Below, piece after piece: positions 17,624 through 26,593 of a stretch of DNA of 64,000 nt (its first letter is position 1; the number at the start of each line of letters is the position of its first letter). A program made the position numbers and the translations under genes. Origin of the DNA: Bacillota bacterium (GTDB taxonomy: Bacteria; Bacillota; Clostridia; Lachnospirales; Lachnospiraceae); contig JAEWAK010000003.1 of the NCBI GenBank assembly GCA_023391695.1, forward strand, positions 1 through 64,000, given 5' to 3'. Under the pieces are notes generated by a model. That model was not told the origin of the DNA and ran no database searches. It saw only the letters and a list, made by a program, of their open reading frames with translations.

Positions 17624-19228
17624 TTATAACCCAAACATTTTTTTATATTCACTGGCAGTAAAACCCGTTGCCTTTTTAAATATTTTAGAAAAATAATTTG
17701 GTTCCATATACCCCACCATATAACAGACGTCCTTAACCGAGTATTCCTCCTTTTTTAATAATTCTTTTGCTTTGTCAATCCTCACATTGACTAGTTTATC
17801 ACTGAAATTAATTCCCGATTCTTCTTTATAAAAACGGCTGAAATAATAAGAACTTAAATTAACTTCCCTGGCCACATCATCCAGGGATATATCCTGTGCA
17901 TAATGATCTTCTATATACTGGTTTGCCTTTTCAATGATGGAATTTACCTTTTTCTGTCTGAGGGAGGATAACTTAAGAACGGTTTCATTAATATAACTCT
18001 TACAGATCTGATAAAGGACATCTTTATCAGCTGCCCCGATAATCTCACTGAGTACCCCGTAGTAATCCCCCAGCACACGGCCCCATCTTGCACCAAATCC
18101 CATTACCAGCCCGATCATCCGGTTCTTAATGGAACTGAAATCCATGTTATTATCCGCGCACATTCTGGCATAGAGATGCTCAAAGGCAGCCTGTATCTGT
18201 ACTTCGTCTTTATCCACTACCTTGGCATAAATTTCTTCCTCTATCTGCTGTTCATAATCACTCTCCGTATATTCTGCCTTTTCAATGATGTCATCCACAT
18301 GGAGGATCTGGCTGTATTTTGCATCCTCCTCGTCAATGGATAAGGAACGGAGGGCAAAAAGGGCTTCCTGGTAGGATTTTTTCGCATCCTTTACGTTGTT
18401 ATGATAACGGCCGATTCCGATAAATATATCCGGATAGATCCTGGAAGCCTTATCCAGTATATTCTGGGCCAGCTTTACGGACTTTGACTTCTGTTCAAAG
18501 CATTCTTCCCCGCTGTCATCAAATACATATACGATGATTCGGTTTAACATGATAGGCCCTACGATGGAATCGCAGACTGACTTGATTATCTTTTTATACT
18601 CGGCATACATCTTCTCCCCCTGTACACCGGCTCCGATTTTATTTTCGATTTTCCTGCTTTTCTTCTGTCCGAATTCAATGGCCATGACATAACCGCTGGA
18701 TACGCTAAAGCCGAACAAATCACAGTAATTTTTAAGCTCATCGGCATTTTCCCCATATAGGCACAGAGAGTTCATAAATCCGGTTTCCAGTATCGGTATG
18801 ATCATTTCCAGACGTTCCTGCTGTTCCAGGTTCTTCTGCATATTCATTCTCCGTAAATTGATCTGGCTGATTACCTTATTTAAGGTTTCTATGAATTTGG
18901 CCTCTTTTACGGGTTTTAATAAATATTCCTCAACTCCTAAAGCTACGGATTCCACCGCATAATCAAAATAATCAAAAGCCGAAATAACAATGAAGCTTAC
19001 ATTGGCATTGACCACCCTGATTTGTTTCATGGCATCCAGGCCGTTAATTCCCGGCATATTAATATCCATAATGATTATGTCCGGATGGAGGTTATAAGCC
19101 TTTTCTATGGCATCCTTGCCGGACCGGGAGGTCCCTACTATGTCAATGGCTTCAAAATTCTTTTTTATCATATATACTACGGATTCCACCGCAATGGGCT
19201 CATCATCCACGATTAATACTCTATACAT
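17624..19228 (-). CDS. Response regulator, YesN type (receiver plus AraC HTH)
   Basis: The 534-residue protein starts with a receiver domain (phospho-acceptor D55 in IIIMDINMPG; acidic DDE at 8-10; K in LLKPVKE). A middle region of about 280 residues follows, and a C-terminal AraC/XylS double helix-turn-helix covers about 430-534 (DISLDDVAREVNLSSYYFSRFYKE and VGYMEPNYFSKIFKKATGFTASEY). The start overlaps the kinase stop by 8 bp, so they form one system. Likely targets are the adjacent binding-protein and chvE operons (inference). Confidence 0.92.
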   Translation of the reverse strand: MYRVLIVDDEPIAVESVVYMIKKNFEAIDIVGTSRSGKDAIEKAYNLHPDIIIMDINMPGINGLDAMKQIRVVNANVSFIVISAFDYFDYAVESVALGVEEYLLKPVKEAKFIETLNKVISQINLRRMNMQKNLEQQERLEMIIPILETGFMNSLCLYGENADELKNYCDLFGFSVSSGYVMAIEFGQKKSRKIENKIGAGVQGEKMYAEYKKIIKSVCDSIVGPIMLNRIIVYVFDDSGEECFEQKSKSVKLAQNILDKASRIYPDIFIGIGRYHNNVKDAKKSYQEALFALRSLSIDEEDAKYSQILHVDDIIEKAEYTESDYEQQIEEEIYAKVVDKDEVQIQAAFEHLYARMCADNNMDFSSIKNRMIGLVMGFGARWGRVLGDYYGVLSEIIGAADKDVLYQICKSYINETVLKLSSLRQKKVNSIIEKANQYIEDHYAQDISLDDVAREVNLSSYYFSRFYKEESGINFSDKLVNVRIDKAKELLKKEEYSVKDVCYMVGYMEPNYFSKIFKKATGFTASEYKKMFGL

Positions 19229-20747
19229 CTTCCAGGTATCCTCTATCTGTTTCTTTCTTATAATTAAGCGGCAGTGACAGTATTACATTGGTTCTTCCGT
19301 CCGTGCAGGTTATATCCATAACCTCCCTTTCCTCATAAAATAAACGAAGACGGTTTAATACATTATCCAGACCGATCCCCGTGGTATGCCCCTTTTGTGA
19401 AGGAGCCCTCTTTATCTTCGGGTTCTGGCTTAAAATCGACCGTATGGTTTCTTTCGGAAACTCGTCTCCGGTATTGGAAATGATTATAAATAATCTTTCG
19501 GCTTCCCTTGTCATTTTTAATTCAATGATGCCTCCGTCTTCAAATTTGCTTACGCCGTGGATATAGGCATTTTCAACTAAGGGCTGCAGTGTCATTCTGG
19601 GAAGGACAAAGTCCATTATACTCTCATCTTCCGGTGCATTCAGACGAAAATCAATTATATCACCAAACCGGGTAGTAAGTAAACTCATATATGCCACAAC
19701 ATTGTCCACTTCTTCCTGCAGGGTGGCATTATAATCCAGTCCCTTTAAATTATAGCGGAAAATATCAGCAAAATTCTCCAGGTAATCACAGGTAACCGTA
19801 TCTCCCTGAAGCATGGCAACCTTTGCCCCGATATTAATGGAATTAAAGATAAAGTGGGGATTTACCTGGGATTGCAGGGCTAAAAGCTCCGCTTCATGGA
19901 GTGCGTTTTTCATCTTAAGATTATCTACTTTTTCTTCGATTAAAATACGCTCCAGCCTCTGCTTCTCTTTCAATTCATTGACATATTCCTTTATGCTTAC
20001 GGTCATTCTGTGGAAAGTCTGGTAAAGAATACTGATTTCACCGCTTGTCTTCTCATCGGTTATTTCAACATCAAAATTACCGTCGGATACTTCTTTGGCA
20101 TAGGATACAAGTTTGGAAATGGGTTTTGTAATTTCAATACTGAATAATACGATAATAAAGGAAATTAATATAACCGTAATTCCAAAAAGAAAATAATTGA
20201 TCATGGAAGTCCGGTCGGCTTCCTTTTGGATCTCGATGTATTTCTGGGCACTGTCACTTAAATCCGTACTCATGATTTCCTGGATATAGTTTCCGATATA
20301 ATTATATTCTTTCACCGCTTCCTGGTATCCCGACGTATATTCGTTTATTTTTTTATTTCTTTTATCGACTACCGTTTCGTCCAAAATCTTCAGATAATGT
20401 TCAATCATACCTGTGAGGTTTTTTATTTTAATCCCCCGGTCCGAATACCCGGCATCCGCTTTTAAAATGCTGTTATTAGAAGAAATAGAGTTGCTGTGGT
20501 CATAAAAGGACTGTAAGCTGTCCGAACTTCTGGTAGAGAGATAAACCTCCAGATTATTCTGTATCTGTTCCAGTTCGTTGTAAACCACCGTCAGTTCCTG
20601 GCTTTTATTCAGCAAATGTGTCATATCCTTCATTAAAATACGGGTGGAAGTATAGTTATACAACCCTACCAGAATGGTTATAACCGTGGCAAGCAAAAAG
20701 AAACCGATCAATTTTGTCCTGTAAGTAAAGCCCTGTTTTTTCTTCAT
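19221..20747 (-). CDS. Sensor histidine kinase, YesM type
   Basis: This 508-residue membrane kinase starts at MKKKQGFTYRTK, with the first helix at about 12-32, an extracellular region to about 175, a second helix at about 180-203, then HAMP. A long coiled segment leads to the HisKA_7TM-type His_kinase box with the phosphorylated histidine in QSQVNPHFIFNSIN, followed by a HATPase with LQPLVENAYIHG and TGIGLDNVLNRL. The GGGG-type ribosome site before this ATG is preferred to the earlier in-frame ATG at 20795, which lies in the preceding repeat. It probably couples to the neighbouring binding proteins. Confidence 0.9.
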   Translation of the reverse strand: MKKKQGFTYRTKLIGFFLLATVITILVGLYNYTSTRILMKDMTHLLNKSQELTVVYNELEQIQNNLEVYLSTRSSDSLQSFYDHSNSISSNNSILKADAGYSDRGIKIKNLTGMIEHYLKILDETVVDKRNKKINEYTSGYQEAVKEYNYIGNYIQEIMSTDLSDSAQKYIEIQKEADRTSMINYFLFGITVILISFIIVLFSIEITKPISKLVSYAKEVSDGNFDVEITDEKTSGEISILYQTFHRMTVSIKEYVNELKEKQRLERILIEEKVDNLKMKNALHEAELLALQSQVNPHFIFNSINIGAKVAMLQGDTVTCDYLENFADIFRYNLKGLDYNATLQEEVDNVVAYMSLLTTRFGDIIDFRLNAPEDESIMDFVLPRMTLQPLVENAYIHGVSKFEDGGIIELKMTREAERLFIIISNTGDEFPKETIRSILSQNPKIKRAPSQKGHTTGIGLDNVLNRLRLFYEEREVMDITCTDGRTNVILSLPLNYKKETDRGYLEDV

Positions 20748-20781
20748 AATCTTTACCCCTGCCTGGGGTATGTCTGACAAG

Positions 20782-20805
20782 CAGTTTTCAGACACTCCCT
20801 AATGT
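20782..20805. repeat. Partial copy of dispersed repeat B (TTTTCAGACAC type)
   Basis: AGTTTTCAGACACTCCCTAAT matches the right half of the repeat at 33063-33101, and more loosely 274-310. It sits just past the stop of the binding-protein gene. Confidence 0.6.
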
Positions 20806-20806
20806 T

Positions 20807-21793
20807 CTATTGTATCATCTCATCATATTGGTTAACATTCTCCGCATTTATGCTGTATACTTCCGTAGGTGTATAATCACTGATTTGTTCCCCTTTAAGG
20901 CTTAGTGTCAGCTGCTTTACCGTATAATACCCGATTTCATACGCATTGGGACAGACAGTGCCGTAAATGACCCCCCGCTTGATATAATCCAGGGTCTGGG
21001 GCATGATCCCGTAACCGACCACCTTAATATCCCCCACCATATTGTTATCTACCAATACCTGGGCTACGCCGGGCGTGCTCCTTTCGTCCACGCAGACGAT
21101 CAGGTCCGCATCCTGAATGCCCGAAATTATGGAGGAAGTAACTCTCTCCGCTTCGAACATATCCTTGCTCAGGGTATAGATTTCCTTGATATTAATGGTA
21201 CTGTATCTGGAAAAGGACTCCATAATACCCTGTATCAATAAATTCCGGTACAGGATATCCCCCTGCTCCCCGGCTTCGTTCATAATAACCACTACGTTGC
21301 TTTTTCCGCCGGTTGCCTCCACCGCCATATTACCGGCCATGGTCCCAATATTGTAGCTACTGGAGCCGACCATGGGCGTGTTGGGAATGTTATAGCTGTC
21401 ATTTTCAAAGGTGAGCAGCGGGGTACCCTGCTTTTTCGCTTCCGTTACCATATTCTGGGTCTGCTGTGTATCTGCAGGCTGGAATGCAATCGCATCCACC
21501 CCTGCATTAATCCCTTTCTCCACCGCTTCCTTAATCACACTGGCATCCTTTTGGGAAACGGGCACAAATTCCACATATACCCCGAATTCATCCTGTGCCG
21601 CCTTAGCCCCTTCTTTAAAAAAGGTCCAAAAATATTCATCCGTGTTCTGTGTTATTATCTGCAGATGATATTCAGGTTTTACAACAGGTTCCTGGTTTTC
21701 TTTATTCTCATTGGCGTTGTACAGTAATTGGCCAAACATAATTGAAATAAGCAGAAGCATTCCGAATAACATTCCGAAAATCCACCTAAGCAT
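20807..21793 (-). CDS. Membrane-anchored ribose/galactose-type sugar-binding protein (sensor component)
   Basis: The start at MLRWIFGMLFGM is fixed by GGAGGGTTAATA before the ATG; an upstream ATG at 21925 has no such site. The 328-residue product has one N-terminal membrane helix without a lipobox cysteine, then a periplasmic-binding type I domain of the RbsB family (FQPADTQQTQNMV, LLTFENDSYNIPNTPMVGSS, VVGYGIMPQTLDYIKRG). It lies 59 bp upstream of the kinase gene in the same direction. Anchored binding proteins next to YesM/YesN genes commonly act as extracellular sugar sensors, which is the inferred role. Confidence 0.82.
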   Translation of the reverse strand: MLRWIFGMLFGMLLLISIMFGQLLYNANENKENQEPVVKPEYHLQIITQNTDEYFWTFFKEGAKAAQDEFGVYVEFVPVSQKDASVIKEAVEKGINAGVDAIAFQPADTQQTQNMVTEAKKQGTPLLTFENDSYNIPNTPMVGSSSYNIGTMAGNMAVEATGGKSNVVVIMNEAGEQGDILYRNLLIQGIMESFSRYSTINIKEIYTLSKDMFEAERVTSSIISGIQDADLIVCVDERSTPGVAQVLVDNNMVGDIKVVGYGIMPQTLDYIKRGVIYGTVCPNAYEIGYYTVKQLTLSLKGEQISDYTPTEVYSINAENVNQYDEMIQ

Positions 21794-21853
21794 TATTAAC
21801 CCTCCGTTACTTGCGCTTGCTTTTGCATTTTGGTTATTATCAATCCTTATTTC

Positions 21854-21882
21854 ATTGTATTTCATCCTGATTAAATAAGCAA
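21854..21882 (-). promoter_or_regulatory. Promoter of the sensor operon
   Basis: Minus strand TTGCTT (21882-21877) and TACAAT (21859-21854) with 17 bp spacing, about 60 bp before the anchored binding-protein start. Confidence 0.7.
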
Positions 21883-21983
21883 ATATTTTTTCGAATATTT
21901 TACAATATATTACATGTTTTTCCATATTTATTCTGAATCAGACTTATTATTTTTGTGTCTCGCTTAATGTTCTTATCTGGCCA

Positions 21984-22454
21984 TTATAATTCCTCAAGCC
22001 CATAAACCGGTTTAAAGTCTTCGCTGTCCGCACATAGAAAACCTCCCCCTTCTTCAAGAAGGATTTTAAGGTAAGGTTTAAAGGAATCAAAAGCCCCTTC
22101 CTCCACCGTAACGGTAAAAATAGTTTTAATGCTGCGGTTTTTGACAAAAGCGGCATCTGAGGAATCTTTGAAGGCATAGGCCAAAGGTTCAAAATCAACG
22201 GTCCTGTTTCCGGATAATTCTATCTGGAGAATGTTCATCTCCTCCCAGAGCTCTATTTCTGTGAAACCCTTGGATTTTAACAGATCTGATATCATTTTGG
22301 CATTGATATCCCCTTGCGTCATGTAAAACCAGTCGGTTATGGATTTTTCCTGCCTTTCCGGTTTTAACGGCCCGGAACTATAAGAAGACTTTCCGCCCAT
22401 ATCTTTTTTATTATTCTTTTTATTCTTAATTTGAGATTTTACCTGCCTGTCCAT
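21984..22454 (-). CDS. Hypothetical protein, small soluble
   Basis: The 156-residue protein is not recognised. The first 40 residues are Lys/Asn/Ser/Gln-rich and look disordered. The rest alternates helix- and strand-like segments (SITDWFYMTQGDINAKMISDLLKSKGFTEIELWEEMNILQIEL...) and ends in an acidic stretch. There is no signal peptide or membrane helix. A GGAGG ribosome site lies at the usual distance. It is transcribed away from the aldo/keto reductase remnant. Confidence 0.7.
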   Translation of the reverse strand: MDRQVKSQIKNKKNNKKDMGGKSSYSSGPLKPERQEKSITDWFYMTQGDINAKMISDLLKSKGFTEIELWEEMNILQIELSGNRTVDFEPLAYAFKDSSDAAFVKNRSIKTIFTVTVEEGAFDSFKPYLKILLEEGGGFLCADSEDFKPVYGLEEL

Positions 22455-22764
22455 ATATGAAATCCTCCAATTTACTGTTAACGTTAATTTCGCTCTTTTC
22501 TCCGGTCTGCCGAATAGCTACTTTTATTATACTACATTATTTAAAAAAGAAAAGCCTCACCTAAATTACGGTTGTATTGCATTTCTTTGATATGATATGC
22601 TGCTATCTATAATATCTCGATTGGATATTATAACCATTCAACCAATATAAGGATATTCCGGGAAAATATTGACACCCAAACCATTAATTCAATGTATCTT
22701 ACAAGATCGTCTTTTTGTCTGTGTCATTCTTAAGAATAATCCGGAGAATTTTAGAGGTCCTGAT
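22455..22764. promoter_or_regulatory. Divergent intergenic region with a perfect inverted repeat
   Basis: The inverted repeat TATAATATC (22608-22616) with GATATTATA (22624-22632) is perfect over 9 bp and sits where an operator would be expected for the plus-strand gene. A TATAAT-like box on the minus strand near 22530 may serve the small hypothetical gene. No ORF is convincing here. Confidence 0.45.
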
Positions 22765-23370
22765 ATGTATTACAAACAATACGGCAATACCGGTATGAAG
22801 GTATCCGCAGTTGGCATGGGCTGCATGCGTTATGATGATGCCGATGTGAAAGCAGGCAATTTTGAGAAATACGCGGAAGTTGCTTTATATGCACATGAAA
22901 AAGGTATCAATTATTTTGATACCGCTCCTTTTTACTGCGACGATAAAAGTGAGATAATAACCGGTATGGCCTTATCCAGGCTGCCAAGAAACAGTTATTA
23001 CGTTTCGTCAAAAACCAATATGGGTACCGTAGGCGGCAAAGGTACGGCTGATGATTTCCGTAGGAGACTGGAAACCACTCTGACCAGCTTAAAGGTCGAT
23101 TATCTGGATTTTTACCATCTGTGGTGTGTTTTAAACCTGGATTCCTTTGCAAAACAATGTGATGCACTGTACGGTTTTTTTGAAAAAGCCAAGGGGGAAG
23201 GATTGATCCGCAATATTGTATTCTCTTCCCATATGCAGGGAAATGAATTAGAGGATGCGGTTGCTTCCGATTTATTTAAGGGTATGTTAATCGGTTATAA
23301 CGCACTCAATTACCGTTTCCGCCAGACCGGTATCGAAGCCGCTTATAAATTTATTGGAATAAGGCTTTGA
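22765..23370 (+). pseudogene. Aldo/keto reductase, C-terminally truncated
   Basis: The 201 codons from MYYKQYGNTGMKVS encode the first two-thirds of an aldo/keto reductase barrel. The catalytic tetrad is present: Asp and Tyr in NYFDTAPFY, Lys in VSSKTN, His in FYHLW. The reading frame runs GIEAAYK and then breaks into KFIGIRL, which comes from the 3' end of the patatin-like gene on the opposite strand. The expected remaining 130 or more residues (last barrel strands and, in this subfamily, often a ferredoxin-like end) are missing. A deletion joining the two genes is the simplest reading. The ribosome site AGAGGT supports the start used. Confidence 0.8.
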
Positions 23371-24196
23371 TTTTCCCAATGTCCTTAAAAACCATATCAT
23401 AACCGTGCCGGTAGTTTTCTTTCAGTTTATCCGTACTTTTTTCCATACTGTCCAAAGGATGGTCCGGCCGCAGAATGACGGCCCTGCCTTCCCTTTCCAG
23501 TTCCTCACAGAAGGCAACAGTCTCGTTATAAATAATGTGGCGGTTTTTTATTATCCTCTCCAGCTCGGGATACTTTTTACGTATCATTCTTATAGCGATA
23601 TCATTTACCCGTCCGTATTTCTTCCGATACCCTTCCGGTCTTGTTAAAACAATCAGATTTTTCTGATTTCCGTCCTGAATTGATTTTTTTATGGGAATGG
23701 GGTCAGCCAATCCTCCGTCATAATAGAATTGTTCCTCCCATTCAATAGCCGGAAAATAGACCGGAATTGCACAGGTGGCCCGCAGCATGGTACATTTTAA
23801 GTCTGATGTCTTACCGTTAAGATATTCACTTTCCCCTGTTCTGGCATTGGTCACACCTACCAAAATCCTGCCCTCATAGTTATGCAAAGCCTCCCAGTCG
23901 TAAGGATATAATTTATTCGGTATCTCATCATAGATAAAATCCAACCCAAATAAGCTTCTGCATTTTAAAAAGTTTCTCCTGCCGATATACCTTTTATCAT
24001 TCCTGTGATTGACCAGTATCTTAAGATTGCGTCCTTTCTGTCCGGATATATACGAAAATCCGTTGCTGATACCTGCTGATACACCAATGCAATAAGGAAA
24101 CATTATATCGTTATCTAATAATGCGTCCATAACACCGGCACTGAAAATCGGCCGGAACGTACCGCCTTCTAATATTATTCCCGGCAATAAAATCAT
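23351..24196 (-). CDS. Patatin-like phospholipase family protein (RssA/YjjU type)
   Basis: The protein has the patatin hydrolase pattern: oxyanion-hole GGTFRPIF near the N-terminus, nucleophile elbow GVSAG, and the catalytic Asp in YYDGGLADP. The serine-aspartate dyad implies lipid acyl-hydrolase activity, probably cytoplasmic. At 281 residues it matches bacterial YjjU-like proteins. The ATG at 24196 has GGAGG unusually close (2 bases); a TTG 9 bases further in is the alternative start. Its last codons overlap the end of the truncated aldo/keto reductase on the other strand. Confidence 0.88.
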   Translation of the reverse strand: MILLPGIILEGGTFRPIFSAGVMDALLDNDIMFPYCIGVSAGISNGFSYISGQKGRNLKILVNHRNDKRYIGRRNFLKCRSLFGLDFIYDEIPNKLYPYDWEALHNYEGRILVGVTNARTGESEYLNGKTSDLKCTMLRATCAIPVYFPAIEWEEQFYYDGGLADPIPIKKSIQDGNQKNLIVLTRPEGYRKKYGRVNDIAIRMIRKKYPELERIIKNRHIIYNETVAFCEELEREGRAVILRPDHPLDSMEKSTDKLKENYRHGYDMVFKDIGKIKALFQ

Positions 24197-24420
24197 CTCC
24201 TCCAAATCAAATTACCTTCTTATTATTCAAATGAGTATAACAGATTCTTCCATAAATGGCAATCCCCTTGGGTATCATTTCAGTACCATTTCCACGGACA
24301 ACCGTTATTATTCAGCCTTACGGCTTCATGGCAGCCTTTAATGACAGCCAATTTGCAGCAGGCGAATATACCGGGAATTAGGCAGCTTCCTGATGTACTA
24401 ATCGATTTTTTACTCATTAT

Positions 24421-24500
24421 TTTAGACGTTTGTAAAAAACATGTTGACATTTTGTTTTAGACAGTTGTATAATTTAATTAAAGACAATTGCCTAAAATAG
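24421..24500 (+). promoter_or_regulatory. BlaI-type promoter/operator region
   Basis: TTGACA (24444-24449) and TATAAT (24468-24473) are 18 bp apart. Three related motifs follow TTTAGAC-nn-TTGT: near 24420-24437, 24454-24473 (inside the spacer) and 24480-24499 (AAAGACAATTGCCTAAAAT, inverted). This suggests cooperative repression by the BlaI-like protein encoded just downstream. Confidence 0.75.
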
Positions 24501-24518
24501 AAAGGAGAGATATTTTCA

Positions 24519-24896
24519 ATGAATAAAATGAAACGGCTGCCCGATGCCGAATTCGAAATAATGAAAGCTGTATGGGCAAACGAACCGCCGATTACTACCA
24601 GCATGATAATGGAACAATTGGGAAAGGAAAAAGAATGGAAAGCCCCTACCATTATTTCTTTAATGCTTCGTTTGGTGGAACGGGGCTTTCTAAGAACTGA
24701 AAAATGTGGTAAAGAACGTACCTATTATCCTGTTATAGCAAAGGAGGTTTATTTAAAGTACGAGACCGGTGATTTTATTGAAAGATTCCACGGAAATTCC
24801 TTTACAAGCCTGGTGGCTGCCTTGTATGACGGCGATAAGTTAAAGGACAGTGATCTCGACGATCTGATAAAGTGGCTGAAAGAAAAGAGGGACTGA
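24519..24896 (+). CDS. BlaI/MecI-family transcriptional repressor
   Basis: This 125-residue winged-helix repressor has LPDAEFEIMKAVWANEPPITTSMIMEQL, then WKAPTIISLMLRLVERGFL and the C-terminal dimerisation helix. In known systems the paired BlaR1/MecR1 metalloprotease leads to its cleavage and to derepression. The ribosome site is AAAGGAGAG. It is immediately followed by the sensor-protease gene (1 bp gap). A role in beta-lactam response is possible, but no beta-lactamase or penicillin-binding protein gene is adjacent. Confidence 0.92.
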   Translation: MNKMKRLPDAEFEIMKAVWANEPPITTSMIMEQLGKEKEWKAPTIISLMLRLVERGFLRTEKCGKERTYYPVIAKEVYLKYETGDFIERFHGNSFTSLVAALYDGDKLKDSDLDDLIKWLKEKRD

Positions 24897-24897
24897 T

Positions 24898-26265
24898 ATG
24901 ATCCAATTTTATAAAACCCTGTTTCATTGTTCCGCCGCCATGTCGGTTATATCCTTAGTCTACATGGCGTCCATGCCGCTTTTGTCCAAGAGGTATACTG
25001 CAAAATGGCGCTATTATATATGGCTGGTAATTGTTTTGGGTTGGATCATACCTTACCGGCCGCAATTTATAATTCCCCTGATTCCCGCCAAAACACCTGC
25101 CATACATACCGTACAATTTCTGCCGGCGAAATATATAACTGCCATTGAGAATCTTAAGGCTCTTCCCATTGAAACCGCCGCTGCCCCATCAATTGACCCG
25201 GGATGGCCGGTATTCATGATATGGTTTATGGGCTTGGTGGGAATACTGCTGTATCATACGGTCAGACATGTACGGTTTATGAAATTTGTAAACCGTTGGA
25301 GCCAGGATGTAGTTGATTTAGAGACAATCAACATTCTGGATACTTTAAAATCAGAAATGAAAATCAAAACCCAAGTGGGCTTAAAGACCTGCACCGGTAT
25401 TGCAAGTCCCATGATGACCGGTGTTTACCGGCAGGTTATTTTTCTGCCGTCAGGTAACATTCCGAAAGATGACCTGATATTTATACTCCGGCACGAATTG
25501 GTTCATTTAAGGAGAAATGACTTGTGGTACAAGGCATTCGTCTTACTGGCAGCCGCCCTTCACTGGTTCAATCCGGTGGTATATATCATGGCAAAAACCA
25601 TAGCCAGACAATGTGAAATCTCCTGTGATGAGGAAGTGCTCCAGGGTATGAACTTCGAGGAGCGCAGACATTATGGGGAAATTATAATCGGTGTGGTCAG
25701 AAACAAAGTTAAATTAAAAACAGCACTATCAACAAATTTTTGCGGAGGTAAAAAAAGTATGAAAACCCGTATTTTTTCAATTATGGACACCACCAAAAAG
25801 AAAGCCGGTGTAATTGTCCTTGGCATTGTATTTATAGCTACTATCGGCACAGGGGTGGCAGCCGGAGAAATAAAGGAACAGAGCATATCGGTTCCGACTT
25901 CTGCCGGTGAAGCTGAGCGCCCGCCCTATTCCGATATGGAAAAAAAGAGCAGGCAGGAATATTTATCTGACCTTGGCTTTTTAGATTATGACACGGACGA
26001 ACATGTCTATCGTTATAACGGAAAATGGGTCCGTACTATCAATGACAAATATACCTGGAACGGAAAACCCTACGGAGGTGTAAGCAGAAGTGATGCCCCG
26101 GAGAATTATTTTTCCGGAGAGCCTGTCGATGTGAAAGTAGTGAGAAACCAGGATACCAATCAAATTGAAAAACTGGTTGAAATGACAGAAGCCCAAACAC
26201 AGCAGGTCCTAAAAGCAGAGTTCTCCATCCCTTCGGGAGAAGCTGCTACTTCCCAGATACCATAA
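24898..26265 (+). CDS. BlaR1/M56-family membrane metalloprotease, probably shortened by an in-frame stop
   Basis: The 455-residue membrane protein has three hydrophobic segments before a zinc protease motif HELVH (199-203), then NPVVYIMAKTIARQCEISCDEEVL, and a fourth helix at about 298-314. A short extracytoplasmic tail replaces the penicillin-sensing domain of true BlaR1. After TAA (26263-26265) the same frame stays open for 36 more codons to TGA at 26376, including ALAGTYYLRAEYIGSESI, which reads like a natural beta-rich protein end. A nonsense mutation near the C-terminus is likely. The protease core is intact. Confidence 0.85.
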   Translation: MIQFYKTLFHCSAAMSVISLVYMASMPLLSKRYTAKWRYYIWLVIVLGWIIPYRPQFIIPLIPAKTPAIHTVQFLPAKYITAIENLKALPIETAAAPSIDPGWPVFMIWFMGLVGILLYHTVRHVRFMKFVNRWSQDVVDLETINILDTLKSEMKIKTQVGLKTCTGIASPMMTGVYRQVIFLPSGNIPKDDLIFILRHELVHLRRNDLWYKAFVLLAAALHWFNPVVYIMAKTIARQCEISCDEEVLQGMNFEERRHYGEIIIGVVRNKVKLKTALSTNFCGGKKSMKTRIFSIMDTTKKKAGVIVLGIVFIATIGTGVAAGEIKEQSISVPTSAGEAERPPYSDMEKKSRQEYLSDLGFLDYDTDEHVYRYNGKWVRTINDKYTWNGKPYGGVSRSDAPENYFSGEPVDVKVVRNQDTNQIEKLVEMTEAQTQQVLKAEFSIPSGEAATSQIP

Positions 26266-26481
26266 AAAGATAAAAACGCATTAGCAGGGACATATTATCT
26301 CCGGGCGGAGTATATCGGATCTGAGTCAATTAACAATATTACGGGAACAGTTGAAATAGCAGAAAAACAGGACTGAAAAACAATTTCAGACATAACACGG
26401 ATGAAAGGCAGATAATCGGAATTGGATTTTACAAACAGAAAATTCCGCATGACAACAAAATTACAAAACTATGGCAGGAAT

Positions 26482-26526
26482 AAAAAGGAAAAACCGGCTG
26501 TATCTTAACAACTGTTTTTCCTTTTT
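26482..26526. terminator. Bidirectional terminator between BlaR1-like and SGNH genes
   Basis: AAAAAGGAAAAAC (26482-26494) pairs with GTTTTTCCTTTTT (26514-26526). A/T runs on both sides let it serve the convergent genes in both directions. Confidence 0.8.
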
Positions 26527-26593
26527 ATTCTGCTGAGATATTTCATTAAACTTCAAAAAGTTGATACCAGGCAGACTGAATAAAGTTATGTAA

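Noticed and set aside
24898..26265. Assignment as a true beta-lactam sensor BlaR1
   Set aside because: The penicillin-binding sensor domain is absent and no resistance gene is adjacent. Only the M56 protease core supports the name.
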